From the NCBI GenBank assembly GCA_017456555.1, contig JAFTJF010000008.1, forward strand, positions 1 through 64,000: a stretch of 64,000 nt of DNA, written 5' to 3'. Within the stretch, counting starts at the first letter, position 1, and each line of letters starts with the position of its first letter. The stretch is from Clostridia bacterium. GTDB lineage: Bacteria; Bacillota; Clostridia; TANB77; CAG-508. Position numbers and translations under genes: made by a program. Shown here in pieces: positions 43,650-53,077 of the stretch. The notes below the pieces were generated by a model. The model saw nothing but the letters and a program-made list of their open reading frames with translations. It ran no database searches and had not been told where the DNA came from.

Positions 43650-44267
43650 TTATTTTTGTGTTGCTTTATTTTTTCCAAAAATTGCTACTATTTTTTCTTT
43701 TAATTTTTGGAAAAATGATTTTGGAGATTCATCATTATTTGTTGGCAAATTATTTGCATTTGGTGAGTCTACTGATGTGTTATTTTCTTCATGAACAACA
43801 TCTGTATAATCTTGTATATCTGTGTTTTGTATAGTATATTGAGAATATCTTTGAACAGCTCTTGGCTTTGTAAAATCTTCTTTTTCTAAATCAGATTCAT
43901 CTTTTACAATTGTTGCTGATGCATTATCAAATAATTTTTCCACACTATATTTTTCACGCATTTGTTCATCTAATTTTTCTTGATTACGAAGCATTCTTCC
44001 ATATAGTTCTTTTTTTCTTTCTTCATCTTCACACCAATATTTTAAATGCAACAATGCTATAATTTCTAGAGCATATCTTTGCAACCCTTGTTTTTGTAAA
44101 GGCACATATGGATTAATTTTCACTTCATATGTAGGATCTTTATATGTTTCAAAGAAATCCAACATTTTTTGTGGAACTTTTTCTCTATATTTTTCATTCA
44201 TATGTTTAATTATATAATCTACTTCTGCATAAGCACGTATATCTTCTAATGTAATTACAACACTCAT
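43650..44267 (-). CDS. protein of unknown function, 205 aa
   Basis: Soluble, charged protein. Residues 1-110 look like an ordered helical domain (ITLEDIRAYAEVDYIIKHMNE, LQRYALEIIALLHLKYW). The later part is Asn/Ser/Asp-rich and probably disordered, and the last 25 residues form a basic amphipathic segment (SFFQKLKEKIVAIFGKNKATQK) that could touch the membrane. No family recognised. It follows the 44295-44735 gene by 27 bases, so the two form an operon. Confidence 0.75.
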   Translation of the reverse strand: MSVVITLEDIRAYAEVDYIIKHMNEKYREKVPQKMLDFFETYKDPTYEVKINPYVPLQKQGLQRYALEIIALLHLKYWCEDEERKKELYGRMLRNQEKLDEQMREKYSVEKLFDNASATIVKDESDLEKEDFTKPRAVQRYSQYTIQNTDIQDYTDVVHEENNTSVDSPNANNLPTNNDESPKSFFQKLKEKIVAIFGKNKATQK

Positions 44268-44294
44268 TTGTAATCCTCCAAAATCTTTAGTATT

Positions 44295-44735
44295 TTATCT
44301 TTCTACATTATCTTTGTTTACTTCAATTCCAACTTCAGTTTTTCCATTTTCTAAAACTTCATTTACAATTTGTTCTGCAGTTCTAGAATCTTTTTCTAAT
44401 GCTTTTTGTTGTTCTGTTACTTTTTGTCCAGCTTCTATTGTTGCATTTAAATTTGTGTTTTCTGCATTTTCTAAAGATGCATCTAGCATTGCTGCTTCAT
44501 CTTTTGAATTAACAACTGTTTCTGCTGAATATTTAGCAATTAATATAAGTCGTTCTGTTACTGCTTCCATTCTTTCTTCGCCAATCCATCCAGAAAATGT
44601 ATATGTCATCATATTTGTTGGTTCTTTAGTTGGAGTTTTTCCTTTATATTCTACTTTTTCTCCTTCATTAACCATTTGTCTATCTAGTACTGTTATTTTA
44701 TCATCATCTAAAAAAATTACCTCATATTGTTCCAA
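44295..44735 (-). CDS. cytoplasmic protein with an InlB/Flg_new-type repeat-like segment, 146 aa
   Basis: TTG 44735 is chosen as start because GGGAGG lies 8 bases before it; the open frame reaches ATG 44807 without an SD. Residues about 3-55 (EVIFLDDDKITVLDRQMVNEG... then PTNMMTYTFSGW) match the V-x-x-G-x...YtFsGW pattern of Listeria-Bacteroides (InlB B-type) repeats, usually found on surface proteins. Here no signal peptide is seen. The C-terminal half is helical and rich in Glu/Ala/Asn. Function unknown. Confidence 0.65.
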   Translation of the reverse strand: MEQYEVIFLDDDKITVLDRQMVNEGEKVEYKGKTPTKEPTNMMTYTFSGWIGEERMEAVTERLILIAKYSAETVVNSKDEAAMLDASLENAENTNLNATIEAGQKVTEQQKALEKDSRTAEQIVNEVLENGKTEVGIEVNKDNVER

Positions 44736-44871
44736 CTCTAGTACCTCCCTTTTATCCTTCGTGGTTTTTGTCACTATAATTATATTCTTAATGTTTTTAT
44801 TTTGCAATAGTTTTTATAATACATTTTCAATACAAATTTATTAATGTTTCTATATATTTTATAATTATTCC

Positions 44872-44906
44872 AAACAAAAAAGATACGATTTTCATCGTAT
44901 CTTTTT
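44872..44906 (-). terminator. terminator of the HU gene
   Basis: AAAAAGATACGAT and ATCGTATCTTTTT around a 4-base loop. Confidence 0.85.
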
Positions 44907-44941
44907 GATATGAATTCATATATTTAATTTATATATAATTC

Positions 44942-45220
44942 TTATTTTTTATTTACTAAATCTTTTAATGCTTTTCCAGCTTTGAATACTGGAGCTTTTG
45001 ATGCTGGTATTTTGATTTCTTCTTTAGTTTGTGGGTTTCTTCCTTTTCTAGCAGCTCTTTTTCTTACTTCAAAAGATCCAAATCCAACTAATTGAACTTT
45101 GTCACCTTTTTCTAAAGATTCTGTTACTGTGCTAACAAAAGCGTTTACAAATTCTTCTGCAGCTTTTTTTGTGTTTCCTGTTTTTGCAGCGATTGCTGCG
45201 ATTAATTCAGCTTTGTTCAT
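44942..45220 (-). CDS. hup: DNA-binding protein HU
   Basis: Histone-like nucleoid protein. [22 protein letters not shown] start, [22 protein letters not shown] (DNA-binding arm) and [13 protein letters not shown] end are diagnostic. 92 aa is normal. SD TAGGAGG lies 7 bases before ATG 45220. Monocistronic. Confidence 0.97.
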   Translation of the reverse strand: MNKAELIAAIAAKTGNTKKAAEEFVNAFVSTVTESLEKGDKVQLVGFGSFEVRKRAARKGRNPQTKEEIKIPASKAPVFKAGKALKDLVNKK

Positions 45221-45332
45221 TTTAAAATTACCTCCTAATAGATTTTAGTATTATGTAGAAATCATATTTTTTTGTTCTACAATATTTTTATTCGCCAAAA
45301 TATGCTTAAATCCTTCTTTTTTTTTATTTTTT

Positions 45333-46955
45333 TTAAAATTTTTCCTTATTTTTCAAGTTTTTCGTGTTTTGTGAACCCGCAACCCCAGTATTTTCAACAC
45401 TTTCAAAAATGTCATTTTTTTGTATCATTTTCATAACAAAAACGCCTAATATATAGATTATTACTGCAATTCCGATGGAAATCAGTCCACAAATTCTAAT
45501 ATTTAATATATAAATTTTCAAAAATTTATATACCATTTTTGAAATAACTATCATAAATATACTTAAGGTAATTGGTTTTATAGATAAGATAAAAATTTTC
45601 TTTTTTAATATAATTGTTTTTACTAATTCTCTATATACTATTATAAAAGATACAATACTTGAGAAAACATTTCCAATAATCGCTCCTTTTTCATATATTC
45701 CATAAATTGGAATTAATATTATATTAGAAAAAATCTTCACAATAACTCCAACCAAAGATGCATACATTGGAATATTATTTTTCCCAAGACCTTGCAATAT
45801 AGAATTAATGGTTTGTGTTAACATTGAAAACACAATACCTAATGAAGCAATTTGTAACAATAACGCCCCTTCATTTGCTTTAGGAAATAAAATTTCTAAA
45901 ATCTCTTTAGAAAAAAATAAACATCCAAAAGCATAAGGAATTGAAATAATTAAAGTTATTAATAAAGAAAATTCTATCTTTTTTATCATTCCATTTAAAT
46001 CATTTTTGCTTTTATTTTTGGCAATTTCTGGTATTACAGCTGTTGCTATTGAAGAATTAAAACTAAGTGGCATTGATATTAATATGTCTATTTTAGAACT
46101 TATTATTCCATATTTTTTTATCGCAAGCTCCTCTCCTAATTTCTTTTTTAAAAACCTTACTACAGTTATTGAATCAATATTTTTCCCTAAAGAAGATAGA
46201 ATTGCATTTAATGTCATTGGTACTGATATTTTCAAAATTCTTCTTATTAATACTAATATTCTTTCTCTCTTATAGTTGTACCCTATTTTGTTTTTGTCTG
46301 TATTTTTTAAATATTCTATACACATATAAATCAAACTAATTAAAGTAGCTATTGTTGTTGCTAAATTAGCACTTGCAGCCATTAATTCTGTATTATTTTT
46401 TGAAATTTTACCTATTATTTCTACAAAAAATACTGTAAGAAAGGCTTTTATTAATTGCTCTAAAAATTGAGATTTAGCAGTTATTTTTATTTTATTAATC
46501 CCATTAAAGAATCCTTTTATAACCGAATTTAAAGTAACAAAAAATATCGCAGGTGATAAGACCATAAGACTAAGTTTTGCTTCTGGAATTTCCAATATTT
46601 CTTTTGATATAAATCCAGAAAAAACAAATAAACTTATACACCCAAACAAGCCTACTATTGCAAATAAAAATAGCGAAAGTTTAAAAATTCTATTTGAGTT
46701 TGTATAATCTTTTAAAGATATTTTTTCTGAAATTAATTTTGAAATTGCATTTGGAACACCTATTGAAGAAACAGTTAAAAGTAATGCATAAATCTGATAT
46801 CCACTCATATATATTGCATTTCCTTCATCACCAAATCCTGTTTTATTTGTTATATAAATATTATAAATAACACCAAATACTTTTATTAAAATTTGAGAAA
46901 TAATTAATGATATTATTCCGCTTGAAAAATCATTTATTTTTGTCTTCAATTTCAT
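45333..46955 (-). CDS. SpoVB/MurJ-like lipid flippase of the MOP (MATE) superfamily
   Basis: About 13-14 membrane segments over 540 aa. The start FSSGIISLIISQILIKVFGVIYNIYI and GYQIYALLLTVSSIGVPNAISKLISE are characteristic of SpoVB and other polysaccharide-export flippases of Firmicutes. SpoVB acts in spore cortex synthesis; MurJ-type members move lipid II. Which lipid this one moves is not readable. The C-terminal 25 residues are hydrophilic (GVAGSQNTKNLKNKEKF). Divergent from the VirD4-like gene. Confidence 0.85.
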   Translation of the reverse strand: MKLKTKINDFSSGIISLIISQILIKVFGVIYNIYITNKTGFGDEGNAIYMSGYQIYALLLTVSSIGVPNAISKLISEKISLKDYTNSNRIFKLSLFLFAIVGLFGCISLFVFSGFISKEILEIPEAKLSLMVLSPAIFFVTLNSVIKGFFNGINKIKITAKSQFLEQLIKAFLTVFFVEIIGKISKNNTELMAASANLATTIATLISLIYMCIEYLKNTDKNKIGYNYKRERILVLIRRILKISVPMTLNAILSSLGKNIDSITVVRFLKKKLGEELAIKKYGIISSKIDILISMPLSFNSSIATAVIPEIAKNKSKNDLNGMIKKIEFSLLITLIISIPYAFGCLFFSKEILEILFPKANEGALLLQIASLGIVFSMLTQTINSILQGLGKNNIPMYASLVGVIVKIFSNIILIPIYGIYEKGAIIGNVFSSIVSFIIVYRELVKTIILKKKIFILSIKPITLSIFMIVISKMVYKFLKIYILNIRICGLISIGIAVIIYILGVFVMKMIQKNDIFESVENTGVAGSQNTKNLKNKEKF

Positions 46956-47123
46956 CTACTCCCTTTAATTTAATTGTATTATTATATTTTTTTAATATTC
47001 ATTATTTGAAATTAGTGATTTTTCTTACGGAAATCTCGTTTTTTTGCCAAAAAAGCTTGATTTTTTTACATTTTTGTAAGATAATATATATGTGTATATT
47101 TATGAGAAAAGGAAATTTTAGTT

Positions 47124-49481
47124 ATGATTTTAAAATACATAGATAAATTTTTAAAGAAATTAAAAACAGATAGAAATACTTTTGTAACCTATATTCTTAC
47201 ATTGTTATCTATCTATATAGTAATTGATAGAATTGTAGAAATTTTGCTTATAATGTTTACTGGTTTATCAGTTGATTATTGGGGACCAATTAAATATACC
47301 TTAGCATTAGCATGTCCAGTTTTTGCATTCTATTTTTCTTTTGCGTCAAAATTCGCAACAGATAAGTATACAAAAACCTATTTCTTCTATACTTATGCTG
47401 TAGTACTATATATTGTTGGAATTTCAATGTTAGTGCAATGGGTTAACCAATTAGGATGGCTTTTATTATTCTCTGTACCTAATTATTCTTACATCATAAC
47501 TACATTTATGGATTTAATAAAACCTGCCTTCTCTGCATTTGGTTGGTACATTCCAGTATGTACATTCTTCCCATTATTCAAATGGTTATATACAACAGTT
47601 GATGATACTTTATATATCAAAGAATCTATTTGGGACTACAAAGGAATTGACTTATCAGACAAATCAATTGGAATGGGGCCTTACACTTGTGAAATGTTCC
47701 TATGTAAAGATAGAGAAACAGGAAAATCAATAAAAACACCTGAGGCAAGAAGATTTGAATCAACATTAGTTGTCGGAGTTTCAGGTTCTGGTAAAACTTC
47801 AATGGTATATGAACCAATGATTGCCAGAGATATAGAGAAAAAATACTTCTTTAAAGAACAAGCAAAAGAATTAGGATATACAGCTTTAAAAACAAATATT
47901 GCAACATTAAATTGTCCTTATTCAAACGATTATATAAACGAAAACTTTACATTAAACATGATATCTCCTGTACCAAATAAAGAAAAAATATTCAAAACAT
48001 TTTTTGAAAAACTTATTTATGAATACAATGGAGATAAAACAATTTACAAAAACTTAGGTATAACATATATGGCTCCAGATTATGAATCACTTTCTCATAT
48101 AAAAGATGTTGCTTCAAACTTTGGAATGAAATACCATATTATAGATCCAAATGATAATGAATCAATCGGATTAAACCCATTTACATATGAGGATCCACTA
48201 AAAACATCTATTGCTATATCTTCTATTCTAAAAAGAATGTATGCAACAGAATCAGTTCACAATGGTGGAACTCATGATGAAGCATTTATGCAAAACATTG
48301 TAACTCAAGCAATTGAAAACTTAGTTTTAATGTTAAAAGAAGTTTATCCAAGATTACATGAAGGTCTACTACCTAACTTAGAAGATTTATTAGACTTATT
48401 AAATGACTTTGATTTAATAGAACAAATGGCTGAGCAAATGAAAGAATTCCCTGATCTTGCTCAAAACTATAAAATCCAATTAGGATACTTTAAGAAAACA
48501 TTTTATAAAGATGCTCACAACCGTGAAGAAACAGAAAAATATTTACAAGCATCTGCAGCACAACTTGAAAACTTATTAAGATATCCTGGAATTAGAACAA
48601 TATTATGTAATAGAACAAATAACTTAAATTATGATAAAGCTTTAGCAAATGGAGATATAACTCTTGTTTGTACACGTCGTGGTGATTTAGGAGCAAGTAT
48701 TCACAAAGCTTTCGGTCTATTCTTTATTTTATTAATGCAACAATCAGTTTTATCTAGACCTGGAAATGAAAAAAATAGAATACCTCACTTCTTATACATA
48801 GATGAGTTCCCTCCTTTCGTATGTAAAGCAACAGAAGATATCTTCACTTTATATAGAAAATACAGAGTTGGAACAATTATATCTGCACAAAACTTATCAC
48901 AATTTGGTATTAAAGATGATTATAATTATAGACAAACAATATTAGCAAACTGTACAACTAAAATTATCTTTGGTAATAACACTCCAGAAGATAATGAATG
49001 GTGGGAAAAAGAACTTGGAGACAAGAGACGTTGGATGTTTACACATGATTACAAAACTGATCAAGGTAAATATGACGATACTTATAAAGGAATCAAATGG
49101 CAATGGATTTCTAACTACAAGGCTGGTAAGGTTCAATCTTTAAAATTCAAATACATTATTTATAAAACTAAAAATTTAGGTGGTGCAAACCTTGTTGGTC
49201 AAGCAAAAATTGACTTCCTTGAATCAAGATATAAAGAAAAACAAAAAATCAAAACATTTAACTTTAGTAAATTTGCAAATAGTGGAATCAGTCAATCAAC
49301 AGCAGAAGACGAAAAAGCAACTAAAGCAAAATTTGATTTAAAAAATATAAACTTTAACAGTAATCCAAACAATCCAAACGATATGGATCCTGTTCAAACA
49401 AATACATCTGATTTAACTTATAAATTCGATAATGAAGATGCAATAACATCATTCAATTCAAATAATAACAACAATAATTAA
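47124..49481 (+). CDS. VirD4/TraG-like type IV coupling ATPase, 785 aa
   Basis: Four or more N-terminal membrane segments (about residues 20-155) are followed by a RecA-type motor. Walker A is VVGVSGSGKTSM (about 216-227), Walker B is FLYIDEFPPF (about 554-563), and TIISAQNLSQFGI (about 580) is the usual TraG/VirD4 motif III region. The last 70 residues are Asn/Ser-rich. Such proteins feed DNA or protein into type IV secretion. No relaxase or VirB-type gene is within the window, so its role is open. Its terminator is 49486-49521. Confidence 0.88.
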   Translation: MILKYIDKFLKKLKTDRNTFVTYILTLLSIYIVIDRIVEILLIMFTGLSVDYWGPIKYTLALACPVFAFYFSFASKFATDKYTKTYFFYTYAVVLYIVGISMLVQWVNQLGWLLLFSVPNYSYIITTFMDLIKPAFSAFGWYIPVCTFFPLFKWLYTTVDDTLYIKESIWDYKGIDLSDKSIGMGPYTCEMFLCKDRETGKSIKTPEARRFESTLVVGVSGSGKTSMVYEPMIARDIEKKYFFKEQAKELGYTALKTNIATLNCPYSNDYINENFTLNMISPVPNKEKIFKTFFEKLIYEYNGDKTIYKNLGITYMAPDYESLSHIKDVASNFGMKYHIIDPNDNESIGLNPFTYEDPLKTSIAISSILKRMYATESVHNGGTHDEAFMQNIVTQAIENLVLMLKEVYPRLHEGLLPNLEDLLDLLNDFDLIEQMAEQMKEFPDLAQNYKIQLGYFKKTFYKDAHNREETEKYLQASAAQLENLLRYPGIRTILCNRTNNLNYDKALANGDITLVCTRRGDLGASIHKAFGLFFILLMQQSVLSRPGNEKNRIPHFLYIDEFPPFVCKATEDIFTLYRKYRVGTIISAQNLSQFGIKDDYNYRQTILANCTTKIIFGNNTPEDNEWWEKELGDKRRWMFTHDYKTDQGKYDDTYKGIKWQWISNYKAGKVQSLKFKYIIYKTKNLGGANLVGQAKIDFLESRYKEKQKIKTFNFSKFANSGISQSTAEDEKATKAKFDLKNINFNSNPNNPNDMDPVQTNTSDLTYKFDNEDAITSFNSNNNNNN

Positions 49482-49485
49482 TTTT

Positions 49486-49521
49486 AAAAGAAACTAATTC
49501 ATATGAATTAGTTTCTTTTTT
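49486..49521 (+). terminator. terminator of the VirD4-like gene
   Basis: AAAAGAAACTAATTCA continues into TGAATTAGTTTCTTTT as one long palindrome with a T tract. Confidence 0.88.
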
Positions 49522-49577
49522 ACTTTCCTTTTTATATCATTATAAAAAGTTTTAAATTTATCTAATATTTATACCCA

Positions 49578-49614
49578 TATAAAAAAGCTGGTAGTTAAAT
49601 TACCAGCTTTTTAT
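49578..49614 (-). terminator. terminator of the long leftward operon
   Basis: AAAAAGCTGGTA (49582-49593) pairs with TACCAGCTTTTT (49601-49612). Confidence 0.88.
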
Positions 49615-49617
49615 TTA

Positions 49618-50553
49618 TTATTCTAATATTTTAAATTCAACATTCTTTGCAGAGAATTTTCCTGTTTCTTCATTTTTAACAAATTCAGTTAAAGATTTTT
49701 CTAAGCTTTCAGAATTTTGTTTTAAATCAGTTGTGTAGTATACTTTTATTCCGTTTAATTCTAAATTGTTTTTAACAATTTCTTTAAAAGTTTCTACCAT
49801 ATGTTTATCATCTTCACAAACTAAGATTAATTGTGGTCTAGCTTCATATCCAGAATCAAATGGTACAAAGTTTTCTAAGAAATCTTTATATAATCTCATT
49901 CTATCAACAAATTTTGCTTCCCAATCATCTTCTCTTCTTACAGCTTCAAATAATAAGCATAATGATTTTCCAGCTTTTGCTATTCTTACTTCGCCATGAG
50001 CTTTAAATGTTTTTCCATTCATTTTTGCTGTTATTGCAGGTTTTACTTTAAAGCCATCAAAGTTTTTAGATTTTCTCATATATGCAACAATTATTTGGTT
50101 TCCAGCTAATCTCTTTTTCATTAAAGCAACTGGTTTTGTATTGTCTGTTGGTTGCCATTTACATTCAACTTCTTTTGAGTTTAGTAAATATTTACCCATT
50201 TTTTCCATACAATAAACTCTATAAATACCTTTTCCTTCTTCTGAAGTAAAGTAATATCTTGTTAATATTTTTGTTTTTACTAATTGATCTAATTTTGTAT
50301 TAAGTTTATCTTGAGATTTAATTTCATCTCCTTTATGTTTAAGCATTTGATAAATTTGTCTTGATGTTAAAAATTCAAATTCATTTACTAAATCTAGTAT
50401 TTTGAAATGCACATCTGATATATGGCCAAGGTTAATTTTATGGATAATTTGATTTATAGACACATATCCATCCTTCCCATCAAATGTCTTTATTTCTCCC
50501 TCTCTAATAGCGAATGGAGAAACGGTAGTTTTAATTTCTTGATCTTCTACCAT
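49618..50553 (-). CDS. replication-relaxation-like winged-helix protein, 311 aa
   Basis: Residues about 45-125 (ILDLVNEFEFLTSRQIYQMLKHKG, then LDQLVKTKILTRYYF, then YRVYCMEKMGKYLL) follow the winged-helix pattern of the replication-relaxation family of plasmids and conjugative elements. The C-terminal part (about 180-275) reads KAHGEVRIAKAGKSLCLLFEAVRREDDWEAKFVDRMRLY and LILVCEDDKHM, like the nuclease-fold half of those proteins. It is the last gene of the lspA/rlu operon and faces the VirD4-like gene tail to tail. The assignment is from pattern only. Confidence 0.7.
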   Translation of the reverse strand: MVEDQEIKTTVSPFAIREGEIKTFDGKDGYVSINQIIHKINLGHISDVHFKILDLVNEFEFLTSRQIYQMLKHKGDEIKSQDKLNTKLDQLVKTKILTRYYFTSEEGKGIYRVYCMEKMGKYLLNSKEVECKWQPTDNTKPVALMKKRLAGNQIIVAYMRKSKNFDGFKVKPAITAKMNGKTFKAHGEVRIAKAGKSLCLLFEAVRREDDWEAKFVDRMRLYKDFLENFVPFDSGYEARPQLILVCEDDKHMVETFKEIVKNNLELNGIKVYYTTDLKQNSESLEKSLTEFVKNEETGKFSAKNVEFKILE

Positions 50554-50568
50554 TTTTACATACCCTCC

Positions 50569-51373
50569 TTAAACGATTAAAAGCTTAATCTTTTTTCTTT
50601 CTTTAATAATTTTTTTAATATAAACATTTACTTTCTGTCCATACTCAACACCTTCTTTATATTCAGCAAGACCAACCAGATTAGGTTTTAGTTCAATGAA
50701 AATTCCATTTTTGAATTTATCTGCTTCTTTTACAATTCCTTCAACAACGGTCTTTTCAGTGTACTCTTTTATATTTTCATCCCAATCCCCAAGTAATTCT
50801 TTATACGATAAAACAATTTTGTTGTTATCTTTGTCTATTGATTTTATCATAACATTAATCTTTTGTCCAATAGAAAATCTTTCTTCTGGAGATTTTATTC
50901 TTGAAACAGAAATATCTTCTATATGAAGTAATCCAACAACACCTCCACCAATTTCAACAAAGGCTCCAAATTTCCTCATATTTTTTACTATTCCGGTTCA
51001 CTACATTTCCAGGTTTTAGTTCTTCTTTAACCCAACTAAGAGCTTCTTCTTGAACTGTTTTTCTTGAAAGAAGAACATTATTGTCATCATAAATTTCTTT
51101 AACTTTAAATTGAACAAATTGATTAACTTTATTTCTGCAAATATTTGGATTACAAAATCCAAAATCATCAACATTTATTCCTTCAAGCTCATTTCTAGGA
51201 ATAATACCTTTAATATTATTTCCTAAATTTAAATGTAAATTATAATTGGAATCACATTCATTTACATATCCTTGCAATACTTGTCCAGACTCAAAGGCGT
51301 TTTGAATAAATGTTGTATTCAAGTCTTCTTTGGTTTCTTCCCAACCTTCTGGAATAAATTTTTGATATTCCAT
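50569..51373 (-). pseudogene. S1-domain RNA-binding protein with an apparent frameshift
   Basis: The first frame (51373 to about 50996) encodes one S1 domain (GQVLQGYVNECDSNYNLHLN...) and the start of a second. The second frame (to 50569) continues it as GIVKNMRKFGAFVEIGGGVVGLLHIEDIS and adds a third S1 domain. Removing one C of the CC pair at about 50995 (GTGAACCGGAATAG on the minus strand) restores a single 267-aa protein, and the total length is 3n+1. A mutation or an assembly error are both possible. It resembles the short S1 proteins that Clostridia often fuse to IspH. It is 15 bases from the next gene. Confidence 0.75.
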
Positions 51374-51434
51374 AAATTTCTCCTCTTTAGTAAATTATAC
51401 TTATATTTTATAAACAATTTAATTAATATTTAGT

Positions 51435-52154
51435 CTATTTTAAAATTTGTTCAACTTCTTTTTTAGTCATATATCTCCAAGTACCTAATTTCAAATCTTT
51501 AACTCCAAGATTTCCAATTTTAGCTCTGTGAAGTGCAATAACTTTTTTACCTATTGCTTCACACATTTTTCTTACTTGACGATTTTTTCCTTCATGAATT
51601 GTTATTTCTACTCTTGAAATATTTTTTTGTTCATCTATTTTCATAATTCTTGCTCTTGCAGGTTTTGTTATATATCCACCATCAATTTCAACACCTTGTC
51701 TTAATTTTTCAATATCTTCATTTGAAACTTGACCAACTAAAGTAACTGTATAAGTTTTATTTATTTCATGTTTTGGATGAGTTACCTTATAAATAAAATC
51801 TCCATCATCTGTTAAAATCAACGCACCTGAAGTATACATATCTAACCTACCAACTGGAACCACTCTTGTTTTTACTTTCACTAAATCTAATACTGTTTCT
51901 CTATCAAATTGGTCTTCTGCAGTTGTTACAACTCCAATTGGTTTATTTAGCAATATATATGTAAATTCTTTTTTCTCTTGTTTAATTATTTTTCCATCAA
52001 ATTCAACCTTATCAGTTTCAGGGTTTATTTTGTGTCCAAGCTCTACTGTTTTTCCGTTTACTTTTACTCTACCTTCTTCAATAAACTCTTCGCATTTTCT
52101 TCTTGATGCAACCCCACATTCTGCAAGATATTTTTGAAGTCTTATTTCATCCAT
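51435..52154 (-). CDS. rluB: pseudouridine synthase of the RsuA/RluB family
   Basis: N-terminal S4 RNA-binding domain (LQKYLAECGVASRRKCEEFIEEGRV, residues 5-29), then the catalytic segment VPVGRLDMYTSGALILTDDG (about 95-114) with the nucleophile Asp in GRLD. HEGKNRQVRKM lies near 195. Family members modify 23S (RluB) or 16S (RsuA) rRNA; RluB is likelier for Firmicutes. 239 aa is normal. Two bases separate it from rluD. Confidence 0.93.
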   Translation of the reverse strand: MDEIRLQKYLAECGVASRRKCEEFIEEGRVKVNGKTVELGHKINPETDKVEFDGKIIKQEKKEFTYILLNKPIGVVTTAEDQFDRETVLDLVKVKTRVVPVGRLDMYTSGALILTDDGDFIYKVTHPKHEINKTYTVTLVGQVSNEDIEKLRQGVEIDGGYITKPARARIMKIDEQKNISRVEITIHEGKNRQVRKMCEAIGKKVIALHRAKIGNLGVKDLKLGTWRYMTKKEVEQILK

Positions 52155-52156
52155 AT

Positions 52157-53068
52157 TTATCCTCTCAATTCTTTAAGGACACTTTCAAAATATTCTGGTA
52201 GTTTAGCTTCCAAATTCATTTTCTTTCCACTTGTTGGATGAACAAATTCTAGCTTACAACTATGTAGCATTTGTCCTTCTACTCCAAATGGATTTTTTCC
52301 ATTTGAATATACAAAATCTCCAACAATTGGATAACCTATTTGTGATAAATGAACTCTAATTTGATGAGTTCTACCTGTTTCAATATTTACTTCTAAAAGA
52401 GTAAATCCCTCAAATCTTTCTAATACTTTTATATGAGTAATAGCTTCTTTACCATTTTTTGAAACTGCCATTTTAGTTCTATCTTTTGTACTTCTAGCTA
52501 TTGGCATATTTATTGTTGCTTGGTTTTCTTTTACAACACCTCTAACTAGAGCTATATATGTTTTCTTCACTTCATGATTTTTAATTTGCTCACTTACATT
52601 AATATGAGCCGCATCATTTTTTGCAATAATTAAAAGTCCAGAAGTATCTTTATCTATTCTGTGAACAATTCCTGGTCTAATTTCTCCACCTATTCCTGAA
52701 AGGCTATCTTTACATCTAGCCATTATAGCATTTACCAATGTTCCATCTGGATTACCATTTCCAGGGTGAACAACTAAACCTTTTTGTTTATTTACAACCA
52801 AAATATCGTTATCTTCATAAACAACATCAAGTGGAATATCTTCTGCTTTTATTTCCACTTCTTTTGGTTCTTGTTTTATAATAGTTACAACATCATCTAA
52901 TTTTAATTTATAAGATGTTTTTGTAGTTTTATTATTAACAAGAATATTTTCTTCATCTATCATTCTTTGAACTGCTACTCTAGATAAAGATGTATCTTTC
53001 ATACTTACAGCTTTATCTAATCTTAGTCCGACAAATTCTTCAGATATTTTATATTCTTTTTTATCCAT
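52157..53068 (-). CDS. rluD: 23S rRNA pseudouridine synthase RluD-like
   Basis: S4 domain at residues about 12-60, then RPGIVHRIDKDTSGLLIIAK (about 125-144) with the catalytic Asp in HRIDKDTSG, and ETGRTHQIRVHLSQIGYPIVGD (about 225-246). These are the RluA-family motifs, and 303 aa fits RluD. It lies 9 bases after wecG/tagA and 2 before rluB. Confidence 0.95.
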   Translation of the reverse strand: MDKKEYKISEEFVGLRLDKAVSMKDTSLSRVAVQRMIDEENILVNNKTTKTSYKLKLDDVVTIIKQEPKEVEIKAEDIPLDVVYEDNDILVVNKQKGLVVHPGNGNPDGTLVNAIMARCKDSLSGIGGEIRPGIVHRIDKDTSGLLIIAKNDAAHINVSEQIKNHEVKKTYIALVRGVVKENQATINMPIARSTKDRTKMAVSKNGKEAITHIKVLERFEGFTLLEVNIETGRTHQIRVHLSQIGYPIVGDFVYSNGKNPFGVEGQMLHSCKLEFVHPTSGKKMNLEAKLPEYFESVLKELRG

Positions 53069-53077
53069 GATTCTCCC

